Assembly (NCBI GenBank): GCA_035559535.1
Contig: DATMBG010000026.1
Coordinates: forward strand, 62,001 to 126,000
DNA from: Candidatus Limnocylindrales bacterium
GTDB lineage: Bacteria > Moduliflexota > Moduliflexia > Moduliflexales > JAUQPW01
DNA length: 64,000 nt
Reading direction: 5' to 3'
Positions 51,474-60,816 of the stretch are shown in pieces; position 1 is the first letter of the stretch; each line of letters opens with the position of its first letter. The notes under the pieces were generated by a model. It searched no databases. It worked only from the letters and a program-made list of their open reading frames with translations, and had not been told where the DNA came from. A program made the translations under genes and the position numbers.

Positions 51474-52466
51474 CTAATTACGTTGAAAACGTAAGACCGG
51501 CCCTTTACCATCGATTCCCCGGCTATAAAGGGTGAAGCCTGATTTAGTTGCTATCTCTATGTAAGCTTCATCGGGTAAGCAATTCTCATAGCGGGTAGCA
51601 AGAGAATCATAAGTGTCCAGCAATGCCCATTCGTAAAGCTGAACCTCGCTAAGTTCCGGGTAAATTTCTTCATAATCACAAACAAAGATAATCTTTTGTA
51701 GTTTTCTCCCGACAACCGGTACTTTTCTTGCCAATCTGCGCAACCCTAAAGCTATAGGGGTATAAATACGGATAAAATCATAAGTGGTTCTGGGTGATAA
51801 CCGCGAAACCCACATCCTCCACCAGGCACGCGGTGTCAGCCATCGCCACCAACGATAAGGATAATTCCAGATGATCACCATCCCCCCAGGCTTTGCCTTT
51901 GATAAAATACCCATAAAGGCTCTTAAAGGATCTGGGGTGTGCTGAAGCACACCGATGGCATAGATAAGATCTGCAATCCCGTCACGAAGTGGAAGATGAA
52001 AGAGGTCCCCTTGAATAACATGTACATTCGACTTTTTTCCATGTAATTCATAACAGGCATCCACAGCGGAAGATAGATCGACGGCAAGAATTTCCTGGGC
52101 GTAGTCTGAGATCAGCTCTATAAAAGGTCCCGCACCACACCCGGCATCTAAGACTACTTTCCCCTTCGTAACTTCCGGTCCTTCCCCAATAATTCGATTC
52201 CAACGCCCCCTGAAAATTTCTGTACGGTTCAGGCTATCTTGCTGGGTCGTTGCAAACCGATTCCATTGCAATCCAAAAGAATCCGCATAATTCGTATCAG
52301 GAACAAAACGTGGCACACCCTTTAATACGGGGAAACAGCGCTTACAACCCCTGCAGGTTAGGGTTCCTTTTACCAACTCTTCACCCTCCCTACAGGTATT
52401 ACCGCTTAAATCAAGGGACCTGTTACAATCTGAACAAACTAAGAACTCCAATAACTGCAGCTTCAT
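51474..52466 (-). CDS. Methyltransferase with Trm112-like zinc ribbon
   Basis: 330 residues. The N-terminal 60 residues form a zinc ribbon of the Trm112p type: FLVCSDCNRSL, then GTLTCRGCKRCFPVLKGVPRF. The class I fold follows, with VVLDAGCGAGPFIELISD near 105-122, ILAVDLSSAV, and DLIYAIGVLQHTPDPLRAFM. Between this and the C-terminus is a helical region (PYRWWRWLTPRAWWRMWV) common in methyltransferases of LPS and capsule clusters. It sits between a GT4 gene and AsnB 4. The methyl acceptor, sugar hydroxyl or other, is not known. Confidence 0.87.
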   Translation of the reverse strand: MKLQLLEFLVCSDCNRSLDLSGNTCREGEELVKGTLTCRGCKRCFPVLKGVPRFVPDTNYADSFGLQWNRFATTQQDSLNRTEIFRGRWNRIIGEGPEVTKGKVVLDAGCGAGPFIELISDYAQEILAVDLSSAVDACYELHGKKSNVHVIQGDLFHLPLRDGIADLIYAIGVLQHTPDPLRAFMGILSKAKPGGMVIIWNYPYRWWRWLTPRAWWRMWVSRLSPRTTYDFIRIYTPIALGLRRLARKVPVVGRKLQKIIFVCDYEEIYPELSEVQLYEWALLDTYDSLATRYENCLPDEAYIEIATKSGFTLYSRGIDGKGPVLRFQRN

Positions 52467-52501
52467 TTTCTTCCATCCTTCTGGGATTATCCTATGGTCG
52501 T

Positions 52502-53617
52502 TTAACCTGATAAAATCTGATCGTATAGGTGATGATAACGTTCAATCATAATCGTCTTATCGTAATACTCTCTAACGATACTTTGGGCCCGTTGAGCGTA
52601 TTGCCGGGCCTTTTCTGGATTTTTCAATGCCTTTTTGATGGCGAAGGCTAAAGCTTCTGGATTTTTGGCAGGAACAAGGTAACCGCAAAGACCATGGGAA
52701 CCTCCAAGCAAAGCTCTGGCATCTCCAACATCTGTCGCCACTATTATCCGTCCTGCTGCCATTCCTTCAAGTAAAGCATTAGACATTCCTTCTCCATAAG
52801 AGGAGGAGGCAAGAATATCCATATCAGCCAGAACTGACCAGATATCCTCCACCGGCCCATACCATTTCACACATTCGGAGATTCCAAGGTTTTTTGCCAG
52901 GATCATAAGTTCTGTGCGGTAATCTACCGGTCCATCTCCATATAGGTGAAGTATCACTTTCTCTCCATGATCCAAGAGAATGCGCAGAGCCTGAAACATG
53001 GTAGGATGGTCTTTCATGGGATCGAAACGTGCCAGCATTCCTATATGCCAGGGGGGCTCATGAGCCAAAGGTGGGGGGAACTTATAATCCTCGGGTATAT
53101 CAATTCCATTAGGAATTACAAGTAATTTATTTTTTGGATAGCCAATACCAACGTGGTAAAGCCGACCTCGTTCGGAGTTGCAAACTATCGCTCGAGCCAT
53201 CCAACGACCTAGCAGGCCATCCGTATGTAGATATAACTTGCTACGAAGAGTTGGATAACCCGCGTTAGAGGCACGGACACCCATAACTACAGGCCGCCAG
53301 GTTATTAGCCCGGCTATGACCGCAAAGGTATTGGCCGGTGGCATCCAACCTTGAATAAGATCTATATTGTTTGTTTTGATATATTTTGCTAACCGAGGAA
53401 TGACCGAAAAATCCCATTTACTTTTTCGGTTCAGACTAATAAGATGGACTTTTCCCCATGTCCTCAGTTTCTCCCAGAACGAACCCCCGGGATAAAGAGT
53501 CACCACATGAGGCTCAACATCCCTGGCTACGAGACCCTTTACCAACAGGGCGAGCTGGCGCTCTGCTCCACCGGTTCTTAAGGCATGAATGTGAAAAAGA
53601 ATTCTTTTCCCTACCAT
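52502..53617 (-). CDS. GT4 family glycosyltransferase
   Basis: 371 residues. The N-terminus KRILFHIHALRTGGAERQLA is the classic GT4 acceptor motif (TGGAER). IDLIQGWMPPANTFAVIAGL, RAIVCNSERGRLYHVG and VIPNGIDIPEDY follow. The donor domain has HIGMLARFDPMKDHPTMFQA, LHLYGDGPVDYRTELMILA and SSYGEGMSNALLEGMAAGRI (E-x7-E). It resembles PEP-CTERM/exopolysaccharide GT4 transferases. 35 bases separate it from the Trm112-like methyltransferase gene. Substrate unknown. Confidence 0.9.
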   Translation of the reverse strand: MVGKRILFHIHALRTGGAERQLALLVKGLVARDVEPHVVTLYPGGSFWEKLRTWGKVHLISLNRKSKWDFSVIPRLAKYIKTNNIDLIQGWMPPANTFAVIAGLITWRPVVMGVRASNAGYPTLRSKLYLHTDGLLGRWMARAIVCNSERGRLYHVGIGYPKNKLLVIPNGIDIPEDYKFPPPLAHEPPWHIGMLARFDPMKDHPTMFQALRILLDHGEKVILHLYGDGPVDYRTELMILAKNLGISECVKWYGPVEDIWSVLADMDILASSSYGEGMSNALLEGMAAGRIIVATDVGDARALLGGSHGLCGYLVPAKNPEALAFAIKKALKNPEKARQYAQRAQSIVREYYDKTIMIERYHHLYDQILSG

Positions 53618-53647
53618 ATTTATTTATGTTAGTTGTTTATTTGAGGC

Positions 53648-54223
53648 CTATCGATTTGCTAAATTAAATAATTTTAAGGCTTCCTCATCTACTAATTTTT
53701 GTCCAATGTATAGCAAATGAGGAAATTTTTTTTCTTTTAATTTATACTTTACCCGATGTAGAAGCCTGAATAATTTGGGATAACGAGAGAATAAAGTTGG
53801 ACGACAAACAATTTCAGTAAATCCAGCTACTTGCATCACCTGGCTTAGGGAATCTGCAGAAAAGGAACGCATATGTTGCACGGTATGGAATACACAACCA
53901 CAGTTGGGGCATATAACCTGGTGTTCAGCAAGATTCTCTTCATTAGGAGTTGTAACCGCAATGTAGCCCCCGCGTTTCGTGATAAGTAGTATTTCATGTA
54001 AAATGCTCTGCAATGCTTTGTCATCCAGGTGTTCAATCGTTTCAATTAAAAGAACAACATCTGCAGTAAAATCATCTATGGGAACTGCTTCGAAGGTGCT
54101 TAAACGTGCGCCCATAAAGTGGGGATTCCCGCTTAATCTCTCGTTCAATCTATTTTTTTGAAGTACAGACCATGTAAGGTGACAAAAGTTGGGTTGCAGG
54201 TAATTCTGATACCACATTTTCAA
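53648..54223 (-). pseudogene. N-terminally truncated methyltransferase
   Basis: 191 residues. The recognisable part begins at about residue 22 with NRLNERLSGNPHFMGARLST, then VVLLIETIEHLDDKALQSIL and RGGYIAVTTPNEENLAEHQV. A CPNCGCVFHTVQH segment and a typical methyltransferase C-terminus follow. The glycine-rich SAM-binding motif I and the first two strands are missing, so catalytic activity is unlikely. The first 21 residues overlap the 3' end of the methyltransferase gene at 54150-54953 by 74 bases in another frame and match nothing. A deletion that fused the 3' half of one methyltransferase gene to the end of its neighbour is the simplest explanation. Confidence 0.65.
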
Positions 54224-54953
54224 ATAACCAAATTCCTTTTGAGAACCAGATCAGGGTTCTTAATAGCACTCTTTTAAGTTGAAAGGAGATATTTCTAGAA
54301 AGACCATTTAAATTGACCACGCTAAAATCTGTTGAAATAAAATACCGACAGGAAATTACAGACAGCCCACTTTTCTCATGGGCTTTAGCTAGTTCAGTAC
54401 ACGAAAGCAGAACGTGAATATCATAAATTGGCTTATTTAACCATTTTTGAATAAACCCAACACTTCCTATCATATTAGGTATCAGCGTGATCATAATCCC
54501 TCCGGATTTAAGGAATCGAGCAAAAGCGGCTAAGACCCTTTCCGTAGGTGTGAAGTGTTCTGCAACCCCAAAAGAAATAACTACATCAAAAACTTCTATC
54601 ATTTCCTTTGGCGGATTAAAAAAATCAGCACATATAATCGTTCCTTTTACTTTCTCTCTATCCAGTATCCTCTCTGTCAAACAACATCCCTTTTCTGAGT
54701 AATCAATACCAAAAATTTGAAAACCAAACTCCTTAGCGAAATAAGGTAACCATACCGAGGCTGCACATCCTATCTCTAAAAGGCTACTTTCAGAAGTTCT
54801 AAGTCCCGAAAAGATTTGAGTAAAAAATTCATGAAATCGTCTGGGAATAGGATTTTTTAGAAGTCCTCGCTCAAAATCTATAGCAGGAGGCAATTCTAGA
54901 ACTTCCCATCCTGAGTCCCAGTATTCTTTGCTAACTCTATCGATCCTTTCCAT
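54150..54953 (-). CDS. Class I SAM-dependent methyltransferase
   Basis: 267 residues from the ATG at 54953 (MERIDRVSKEYWDSGW, a typical beginning of this subgroup). An upstream TTG at 55004 would overlap the previous gene. Motif I is LLEIGCAASVWLPYFAKEFG, the acidic strand FGIDYSEKGC, and the later FDVVISFGVAEHFTPTERVL block. KSGGIMITLIPNMIG follows, which is usual for this family. The motif I sequence lacks the more common GCG-x-G spacing (GCAASVW) but is found in capsule-locus relatives. It belongs to a run of four methyltransferase genes at 51474-55935 that is split by one GT4 gene. Confidence 0.82.
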   Translation of the reverse strand: MERIDRVSKEYWDSGWEVLELPPAIDFERGLLKNPIPRRFHEFFTQIFSGLRTSESSLLEIGCAASVWLPYFAKEFGFQIFGIDYSEKGCCLTERILDREKVKGTIICADFFNPPKEMIEVFDVVISFGVAEHFTPTERVLAAFARFLKSGGIMITLIPNMIGSVGFIQKWLNKPIYDIHVLLSCTELAKAHEKSGLSVISCRYFISTDFSVVNLNGLSRNISFQLKRVLLRTLIWFSKGIWLFENVVSELPATQLLSPYMVCTSKK

Positions 54954-54975
54954 AAAGTTCAGAACGATTAATCCT

Positions 54976-55935
54976 TCATTTTTTTCTTGCAGTGTAAGTA
55001 ACAATGCCGTAGGTTTTTGTCCATATCTGATAGCATTCCAATAGAGGTACTAAGGCACGGTCCAATATATCTATAGGATGAGTTAAGGCATAACGAAATA
55101 TCGAAAAAATATTTTTTTCCAGTTTATTCCTGTTCAAATACTGAGAGAAGCTAGGTGGCATATCTTCCCAAGTAAAATCCCGACGCTTCACCAATCGCGT
55201 TATTAAATAATAAAGCCATCCCCTGGGAGCCATCCCGTATATATTATTCCTATAATCTTCGGCTATAAGCTCCATCCCAACTATCTCCATATAACGTTGA
55301 ATTGTATCCCTTGTAAAAAAGTATAAATGACGAGGGACATCTTCACCGAAAAGCCTTCTAGATGATAAGCTTTTAAAATTTGTAACCAAAAAAACAAAAA
55401 TCCCATCCGATTTTAAGACCTCACTCGCTTTTCTAAAATAGGCCATAGGATTGTGTACATGTTCTAAAACAGCCCATGCCGTTACGGCATCATACCGCGC
55501 ACATTTCCCCTCGAGTTGATCAAAGGGTATTCGATATACCGGAAAATCGTGAATAGGTTGAGAATTAGCAGAGATTTCAACTCCTTCAACTTCCCATCCC
55601 TGGGTGGCCATGTACCTTGCAAAGTCACCGTTTGCACACCCTATATCCAAAAGACGTGGACGATCTTTTCCCTTTTTAACATCCAGCAAATATTTGCTTT
55701 CTTCCTGATATCTTTTCTTATGAAAAGCTAAATCTGTGGTAAAATACTCATAAAACTCGGCTGGGTAATAACGGTTTATTTCCTCAAAGCTTGGTCTTGG
55801 ATTTACAAATCCAAGACCGCACCCTTTGCACTCTACCACGTTAAATCTTTCATTGGGGAAAAAATGCCTGTCCGGCATACTATAAACAAATTTCAATTTA
55901 GCTGATCCGCATAAGTTGCAATCGACAGTCTCCAT
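54976..55935 (-). CDS. Methyltransferase with N-terminal zinc-ribbon motif
   Basis: 319 residues. Paired cysteines at the N-terminus (CNLCGSAKLKF, then VVECKGCGLGFVNPRPSFEE) form the zinc-ribbon module seen before many C-methyltransferase-like and Methyltransf_23 proteins. RYYPAEFYEYF follows, then the SAM motif RLLDIGCANGDFARYMATQG near 95-114, VEGVEISANSQ and YDAVTAWAVLEHVHNPMAYF. It shares overall architecture with the protein at 2827-3729. It lies 84 bases downstream of the MurJ-like gene in transcription. The zinc module plus location suggest a sugar or glycan substrate. Confidence 0.87.
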   Translation of the reverse strand: METVDCNLCGSAKLKFVYSMPDRHFFPNERFNVVECKGCGLGFVNPRPSFEEINRYYPAEFYEYFTTDLAFHKKRYQEESKYLLDVKKGKDRPRLLDIGCANGDFARYMATQGWEVEGVEISANSQPIHDFPVYRIPFDQLEGKCARYDAVTAWAVLEHVHNPMAYFRKASEVLKSDGIFVFLVTNFKSLSSRRLFGEDVPRHLYFFTRDTIQRYMEIVGMELIAEDYRNNIYGMAPRGWLYYLITRLVKRRDFTWEDMPPSFSQYLNRNKLEKNIFSIFRYALTHPIDILDRALVPLLECYQIWTKTYGIVTYTARKK

Positions 55936-56019
55936 AATCCTTTCACTTATAATACTTCACGATAAAACAAACAGATACTAATTTACGCCTGACTATTAGA
56001 AGATGAAAAAACATCCTCT

Positions 56020-57369
56020 TTACTTTAACAACCTTGTAGCGAAACCCATACAAAGAATCGTTGAAACTAAATAGACTGTTGAGGTGGATAGGGCAATTCC
56101 ATAGACTCCCCAGATCTGCATAAACCACCAGTTGAGGATCACATTCAAAACCATGTTAACACCTGTTACAAAGGTAAGGATTTGGTTTTTTCCCATTGCC
56201 GAGATGAGCCTGACGGCCAGAATACCTATAAGATAACTGGGAGCCTGAAGTAAATAAGCTCGCTGAATTCCGGCCACCAAATGTGCCGCCTGGGCATCGA
56301 ATGCCCCACGCTGAAAGATAAGACGTACTAAAGGTTCTGAAATCAGAATAAGGACTGTTACAAGAGGAACACTGGTGAGTAATAAGAGTTGGGTGTATCG
56401 CTTTAAAGTATGTCGGCAACCTTCCCAATCTTGTCGGGCAACCATTTCCGAGAAATAAGGTAGAATAGCCGTAGCTAGGGCAGTGGCCGTTATATTGGTT
56501 AAAAGAGAGGGAATTTTATTACCGAAATTAAGTCCGGCAATAGAACCCGCATCCAGACCAGAGGCCATTGCCTGATCGACCAGCGCAGTACTACCCATCA
56601 TAAGAGTTCCTCCCATTAATGCCCCCGTTTGGAGGAATACCCGCCGCAGATCTGAGTTGATCGGTTCCCAGTTCAGCCTGAGACTATAACCTCTTCGTGC
56701 TAAAGCAAACTGTAAGACACTAAGCTCTATGCCTGCTCCTATAACCGTGGCCCAGACTAAAACTCTCACCCCCCAGCTCGAACCTGATAAAAGTAAAAGA
56801 AAGATGGTCACGAGGGGTGTAAAGACAGGAACCAGGCTGCTAAACCCAAAACGCTTTCCCGCCTGAAGTACTCCATGACATAAAGTACTTAGACCTCTCA
56901 AGAAAAAATAGGGGATAAGCCCCCAAATCAGGGAGAGGGTCAAGGCCTGCTTTTCCGGTGAAAAACCGTAAGCTATTATCCTTAACATCTGTGGGAGTAC
57001 CCCTATAAAGAGGATAATCACCCCAACTATCCCAATCAAAAGAAATGTAACCGTATTTGCCAAAAAGCGTTGAGCATAAAGTGGAATACCTCGATTTTCA
57101 ATCTGAGCAAATACAGGAATAAAGGAGGATTGGAAAGCATTTAGTAAAAGATCTAGAAAAAAACTTACAACGGTAAAGGCAAAAATAAAGGCATCTAGAT
57201 CTGTCGTTATACCAAATACACTGGCCAGGATGGTCTCTTTAAAAAAACTTATTACCTTAACCAGTGACGTAATCAGGCCAATGGTTAGAGCTGCACCGAC
57301 GATCTCTCGATTGACCGTACCGGTTGTAAATTGTCGCCAGCGTGTCAAAAGAACCCGGGATATCGTCAC
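56020..57369 (-). CDS. MurJ/MviN-like lipid-linked oligosaccharide flippase
   Basis: 449 residues with about thirteen membrane segments. The N-terminal region has GLITSLVKVISFFKETILAS and VFGITTDLDAFIFAFTVVSF, the MurJ/MviN pattern (R/K-E-x-x-x-A-x-x-F-G then D-A-F). FQSSFIPVFAQIENRG and TGALMGGTLMMGSTALVDQA also fit. It is shorter than lipid II flippases (about 510 residues), ending after the twelfth or thirteenth helix. In exopolysaccharide loci such MurJ-like proteins replace Wzx. It probably flips the block B repeat unit. It lies eleven bases downstream of the Wzz 3 gene. Confidence 0.87.
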   Translation of the reverse strand: MTISRVLLTRWRQFTTGTVNREIVGAALTIGLITSLVKVISFFKETILASVFGITTDLDAFIFAFTVVSFFLDLLLNAFQSSFIPVFAQIENRGIPLYAQRFLANTVTFLLIGIVGVIILFIGVLPQMLRIIAYGFSPEKQALTLSLIWGLIPYFFLRGLSTLCHGVLQAGKRFGFSSLVPVFTPLVTIFLLLLSGSSWGVRVLVWATVIGAGIELSVLQFALARRGYSLRLNWEPINSDLRRVFLQTGALMGGTLMMGSTALVDQAMASGLDAGSIAGLNFGNKIPSLLTNITATALATAILPYFSEMVARQDWEGCRHTLKRYTQLLLLTSVPLVTVLILISEPLVRLIFQRGAFDAQAAHLVAGIQRAYLLQAPSYLIGILAVRLISAMGKNQILTFVTGVNMVLNVILNWWFMQIWGVYGIALSTSTVYLVSTILCMGFATRLLK

Positions 57370-57380
57370 AAAAATACCCC

Positions 57381-58688
57381 TTACGGTAAAGAGGAATCTA
57401 AGGTAGTCTGAATAGACGGTTTAACTCTATAGCGGGAGATATACTCCAGAAGAAAAGCAAGTATTACCAAACCCAAGAGTGCAACGGCTCCTGCAGTAAG
57501 TACATTCATTTTCCTGTTGGGTTTAATAGGATTTTCAGGTATAACCGCCGAGTCTACGACCTTTAATTCCTGGGTTTTGGAGGCAACCTGGATTCGAGCT
57601 TCTTCAAACCTTTGTTTTAACGACTTATAAACTTCCTTAGCTAACTCATACGTCCTGGTTAGATTCTCTAATTTTATCTCCCTTTGGGCTAAGTCCTTCT
57701 GTAAATCGGTCAGCCGCTTTCCATTGGCTTCCAGATCTCTGGCCAGAACTGCTTTCCTGACCTTCAAACCTTCCAGGCCGGAAAGGGCTTCCACCAGCTT
57801 GGGCTCCAGTTCCTGGTATAGAGGATTTACCTGTTCATCTTTTGCCTGAATCCCCAACAAATCCAGGGGCGGTAGCTTCGAAACTTCCTGGACTACGTCC
57901 TTCATTATCGAATCGTTGGATATGGATCGGGAAAGCACCAGAATCTTCTTTTCATTTCCCAGCTTCTTACCCAATACGTCCACGACTGTATTTTGTTCCT
58001 CAATTATCTGATTGATTTCCAGAAGTTCCAGCTCGAGCCTTTCCTTCCCTTTCAGAAGGATTTCAACTTCTTTTCTTAATTTATCGATTTCTGAAGTTTC
58101 TTTAAAAGCCAGTAGCTCCTGCTCGGCTTTGGCCAGCGCCTCACTTGCCTCATCCAGTTGAGTTTTGAGAAAATCCCTGGACTTAACCGTTTCATCTTCA
58201 TTGAGAGCTTTATTCAGTTCCACAGCCGAAACCGCTACCATATTGGCTATGTCTCGGGCCTTTTCAGGGTTTGTATACTCTACGTTAATACGAATCAGAT
58301 TGGTACCTCTAAGGGGTACTACCGATATCATTCCATCCATCAGACTTTCAAGAGTTAAATTATAAGGGGGTTTATCTAAACTAAATTTCTCAAGAATTTC
58401 TTTAGCAACCGTTTGACTTTTGATGATCCCTACATACGTTTCGATAGGAGGAAGCCGGACTCCCACATTGCCCCCGATCTTCGGATCTGTGATAAGAAGA
58501 AGGGCTGTTGCTCGATACACTTTGGGCATCAGAAGACTTATTATCGCTGCTAAGATCATACAAAGCAGGGTTCCCCCTATAATCAAATACTTCCACTTCC
58601 AGAGTACCTTCAAATAATCCATTAAACTCGTTTCATCTGCCTCTTCTACGTCTGTTTTTACAATGAATTTTTCACTTACTTCGGCCAT
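57381..58688 (-). CDS. Wzz/GumC-type chain-length determinant protein (paralogue 3)
   Basis: 435 residues. The N-terminus (MAEVSEKFIV ... [12 protein letters not shown]) is close to that of paralogue 1. The first membrane segment is YLIIGGTLLCMILAAIISLL near 34-53, followed by MPKVYRATALLLITDPKIGG and VRLPPIETYVGIIKSQTVAK, a Wzz signature. The periplasmic coiled-coil region spans about 150-385. The second membrane segment VLTAGAVALLGLVILAFLLE near 401-420 is preceded by the proline motif VIPENPIKPNRK, which is best preserved in this copy. No kinase domain. It lies eleven bases upstream of the flippase gene and is the promoter-proximal gene of block B, with a candidate promoter at 58764-58796. 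Confidence 0.9.
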   Translation of the reverse strand: MAEVSEKFIVKTDVEEADETSLMDYLKVLWKWKYLIIGGTLLCMILAAIISLLMPKVYRATALLLITDPKIGGNVGVRLPPIETYVGIIKSQTVAKEILEKFSLDKPPYNLTLESLMDGMISVVPLRGTNLIRINVEYTNPEKARDIANMVAVSAVELNKALNEDETVKSRDFLKTQLDEASEALAKAEQELLAFKETSEIDKLRKEVEILLKGKERLELELLEINQIIEEQNTVVDVLGKKLGNEKKILVLSRSISNDSIMKDVVQEVSKLPPLDLLGIQAKDEQVNPLYQELEPKLVEALSGLEGLKVRKAVLARDLEANGKRLTDLQKDLAQREIKLENLTRTYELAKEVYKSLKQRFEEARIQVASKTQELKVVDSAVIPENPIKPNRKMNVLTAGAVALLGLVILAFLLEYISRYRVKPSIQTTLDSSLP

Positions 58689-58763
58689 AGTTTTTCCCTG
58701 TAGTTTTTTTGCTTAAAAAGATAGGATTATCCCTTCATAAAGATTTCCTTCTCTACCAGGTGT

Positions 58764-58796
58764 GCTATAATTAACAAAAAACGGAAATCCTGTCAA
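58764..58796 (-). promoter_or_regulatory. Possible promoter before Wzz paralogue 3
   Basis: Minus-strand TTGACA (58796-58791) and TATAGC (58769-58764) are 21 bases apart, the same arrangement as upstream of Wzz paralogue 1. An untranslated leader of about 70 bases would follow. The unusual spacing keeps confidence low. Confidence 0.3.
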
Positions 58797-58809
58797 GGGT
58801 TTTGTTGGC

Positions 58810-59907
<1,098 letters not shown>

Positions 59908-59951
59908 CTATTTCAGGAGCAGTTTTTTTCTCACCTGACCCCCCCCACGCG

Positions 59952-60151
59952 CCAGGATAAGTAGATTAACCGTCCCAGGATAAGTAGATTAACCGTCCCC
60001 GGTTGACAATTAGGTTAGCCCCAGCGGGACGACCTGTTTAACAGGCTGCTGCTCCGAAACTTGAAAAAACTTCTGGATGACTGAAACCCCGACGCAAGTC
60101 GGGGGGCTACCCACGGTTCGCCCTGGATGGAGCTTTTTATCCTTATCCTGG
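59952..60151. mobile_element. MITE-like element, copy 3, inverted
   Basis: Starts CCAGGATAAG and ends CTTATCCTGG, so it has 10-base terminal inverted repeats. The interior matches copies 1 and 2 in reverse: GGTTAGCCCCAGCGGG, CCTGTTTAACAGG, CCCCGACGCAAGTCGGGG, CTACCCACGGTTCGCC. Relative to the rest of the element the GCAA loop of the hairpin is reversed compared with copy 1. Its left part is extended by a 23-base tandem duplication (59952-59974 and 59975-59997, CCAGGATAAGTAGATTAACC). Confidence 0.7.
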
Positions 60152-60300
60152 CCCCTATGCTCCCCTAACCCCCTTCCCGACGTGGGAAGGAGGAACTTGG
60201 GGATAGCCTGGGTCCTCCTTACATAACAATTCCATGGAGTTCCTTCGAACCTTCAGGTAATATTCTCACAGTAAACAGGTAATATTCTCCCGGTAAAGTA

Positions 60301-60334
60301 GATATAGGTTAATAAATATAGGGAGCTTTGTCAA
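60301..60334 (-). promoter_or_regulatory. Possible minus-strand promoter upstream of fcl
   Basis: TTGACA (60334-60329) continues as TTGACAAAGCTC, identical to the sequence before Wzz paralogue 1, and TATATC (60306-60301) follows after 22 bases. The fcl start is about 400 bases downstream, past a MITE copy, so the link to fcl is uncertain. Confidence 0.25.
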
Positions 60335-60597
60335 AGGTTTTCTAATAATTTAATAGGTGGAAGAAGAACCCCCCCCCCATCCCCCCTCACTAACCATTAC
60401 CCACATTTTTTCATTTCAGGGGATTAATAACTGGTTTAGCTATCTTGCTGGTTGAGTAGCGAAATGCATTGAATCTCCTTCGTGAGGGAAAGATCCCTCT
60501 TTTTGCAAGGTGGGTCAACCGGGACGGTTGACCTACTAACTACTAACCGTTTTGAACCCATCCTCCCAAATCGAAAAATGTGGGTAAAGATAAGCCG

Positions 60598-60622
60598 TCC
60601 ACGGGGAGGGAGAAGAGGGAGG
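60598..60622. repeat. G-rich 25-base repeat left of the ligase gene
   Basis: TCCACGGGGAGGGAGAAGAG followed by GGAGG. The exact reverse complement lies at 62673-62697. The similarity extends imperfectly for about 17 further bases on one side. The pair brackets the acyl-CoA ligase gene. Confidence 0.8.
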
Positions 60623-60658
60623 GGGCCAGGGGTGAGGGTTACTTAAAAATTAGAATAT

Positions 60659-60685
60659 TTGACAAATAAACTATGTCGATATAAT
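60659..60685 (+). promoter_or_regulatory. Predicted sigma-70-like promoter for the ligase gene
   Basis: TTGACA (60659-60664) and TATAAT (60680-60685) are both consensus, with a 15-base spacer that is two bases short of the optimum. Transcription would start near 60692, giving a leader of about 125 bases before the ATG at 60817. Confidence 0.5.
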
Positions 60686-60816
60686 ATGATAAAGTTTGAA
60701 TACGGCTTTTTGTTCAGGATCAAAAAATCTACCCTTTTCCTTCAAAGCGTCGTCTTGCATTCGGGTCGAGTTGGGGTTAATTAAAAGAATATTTTTATTT
60801 CATCGAGGTTGTCACC

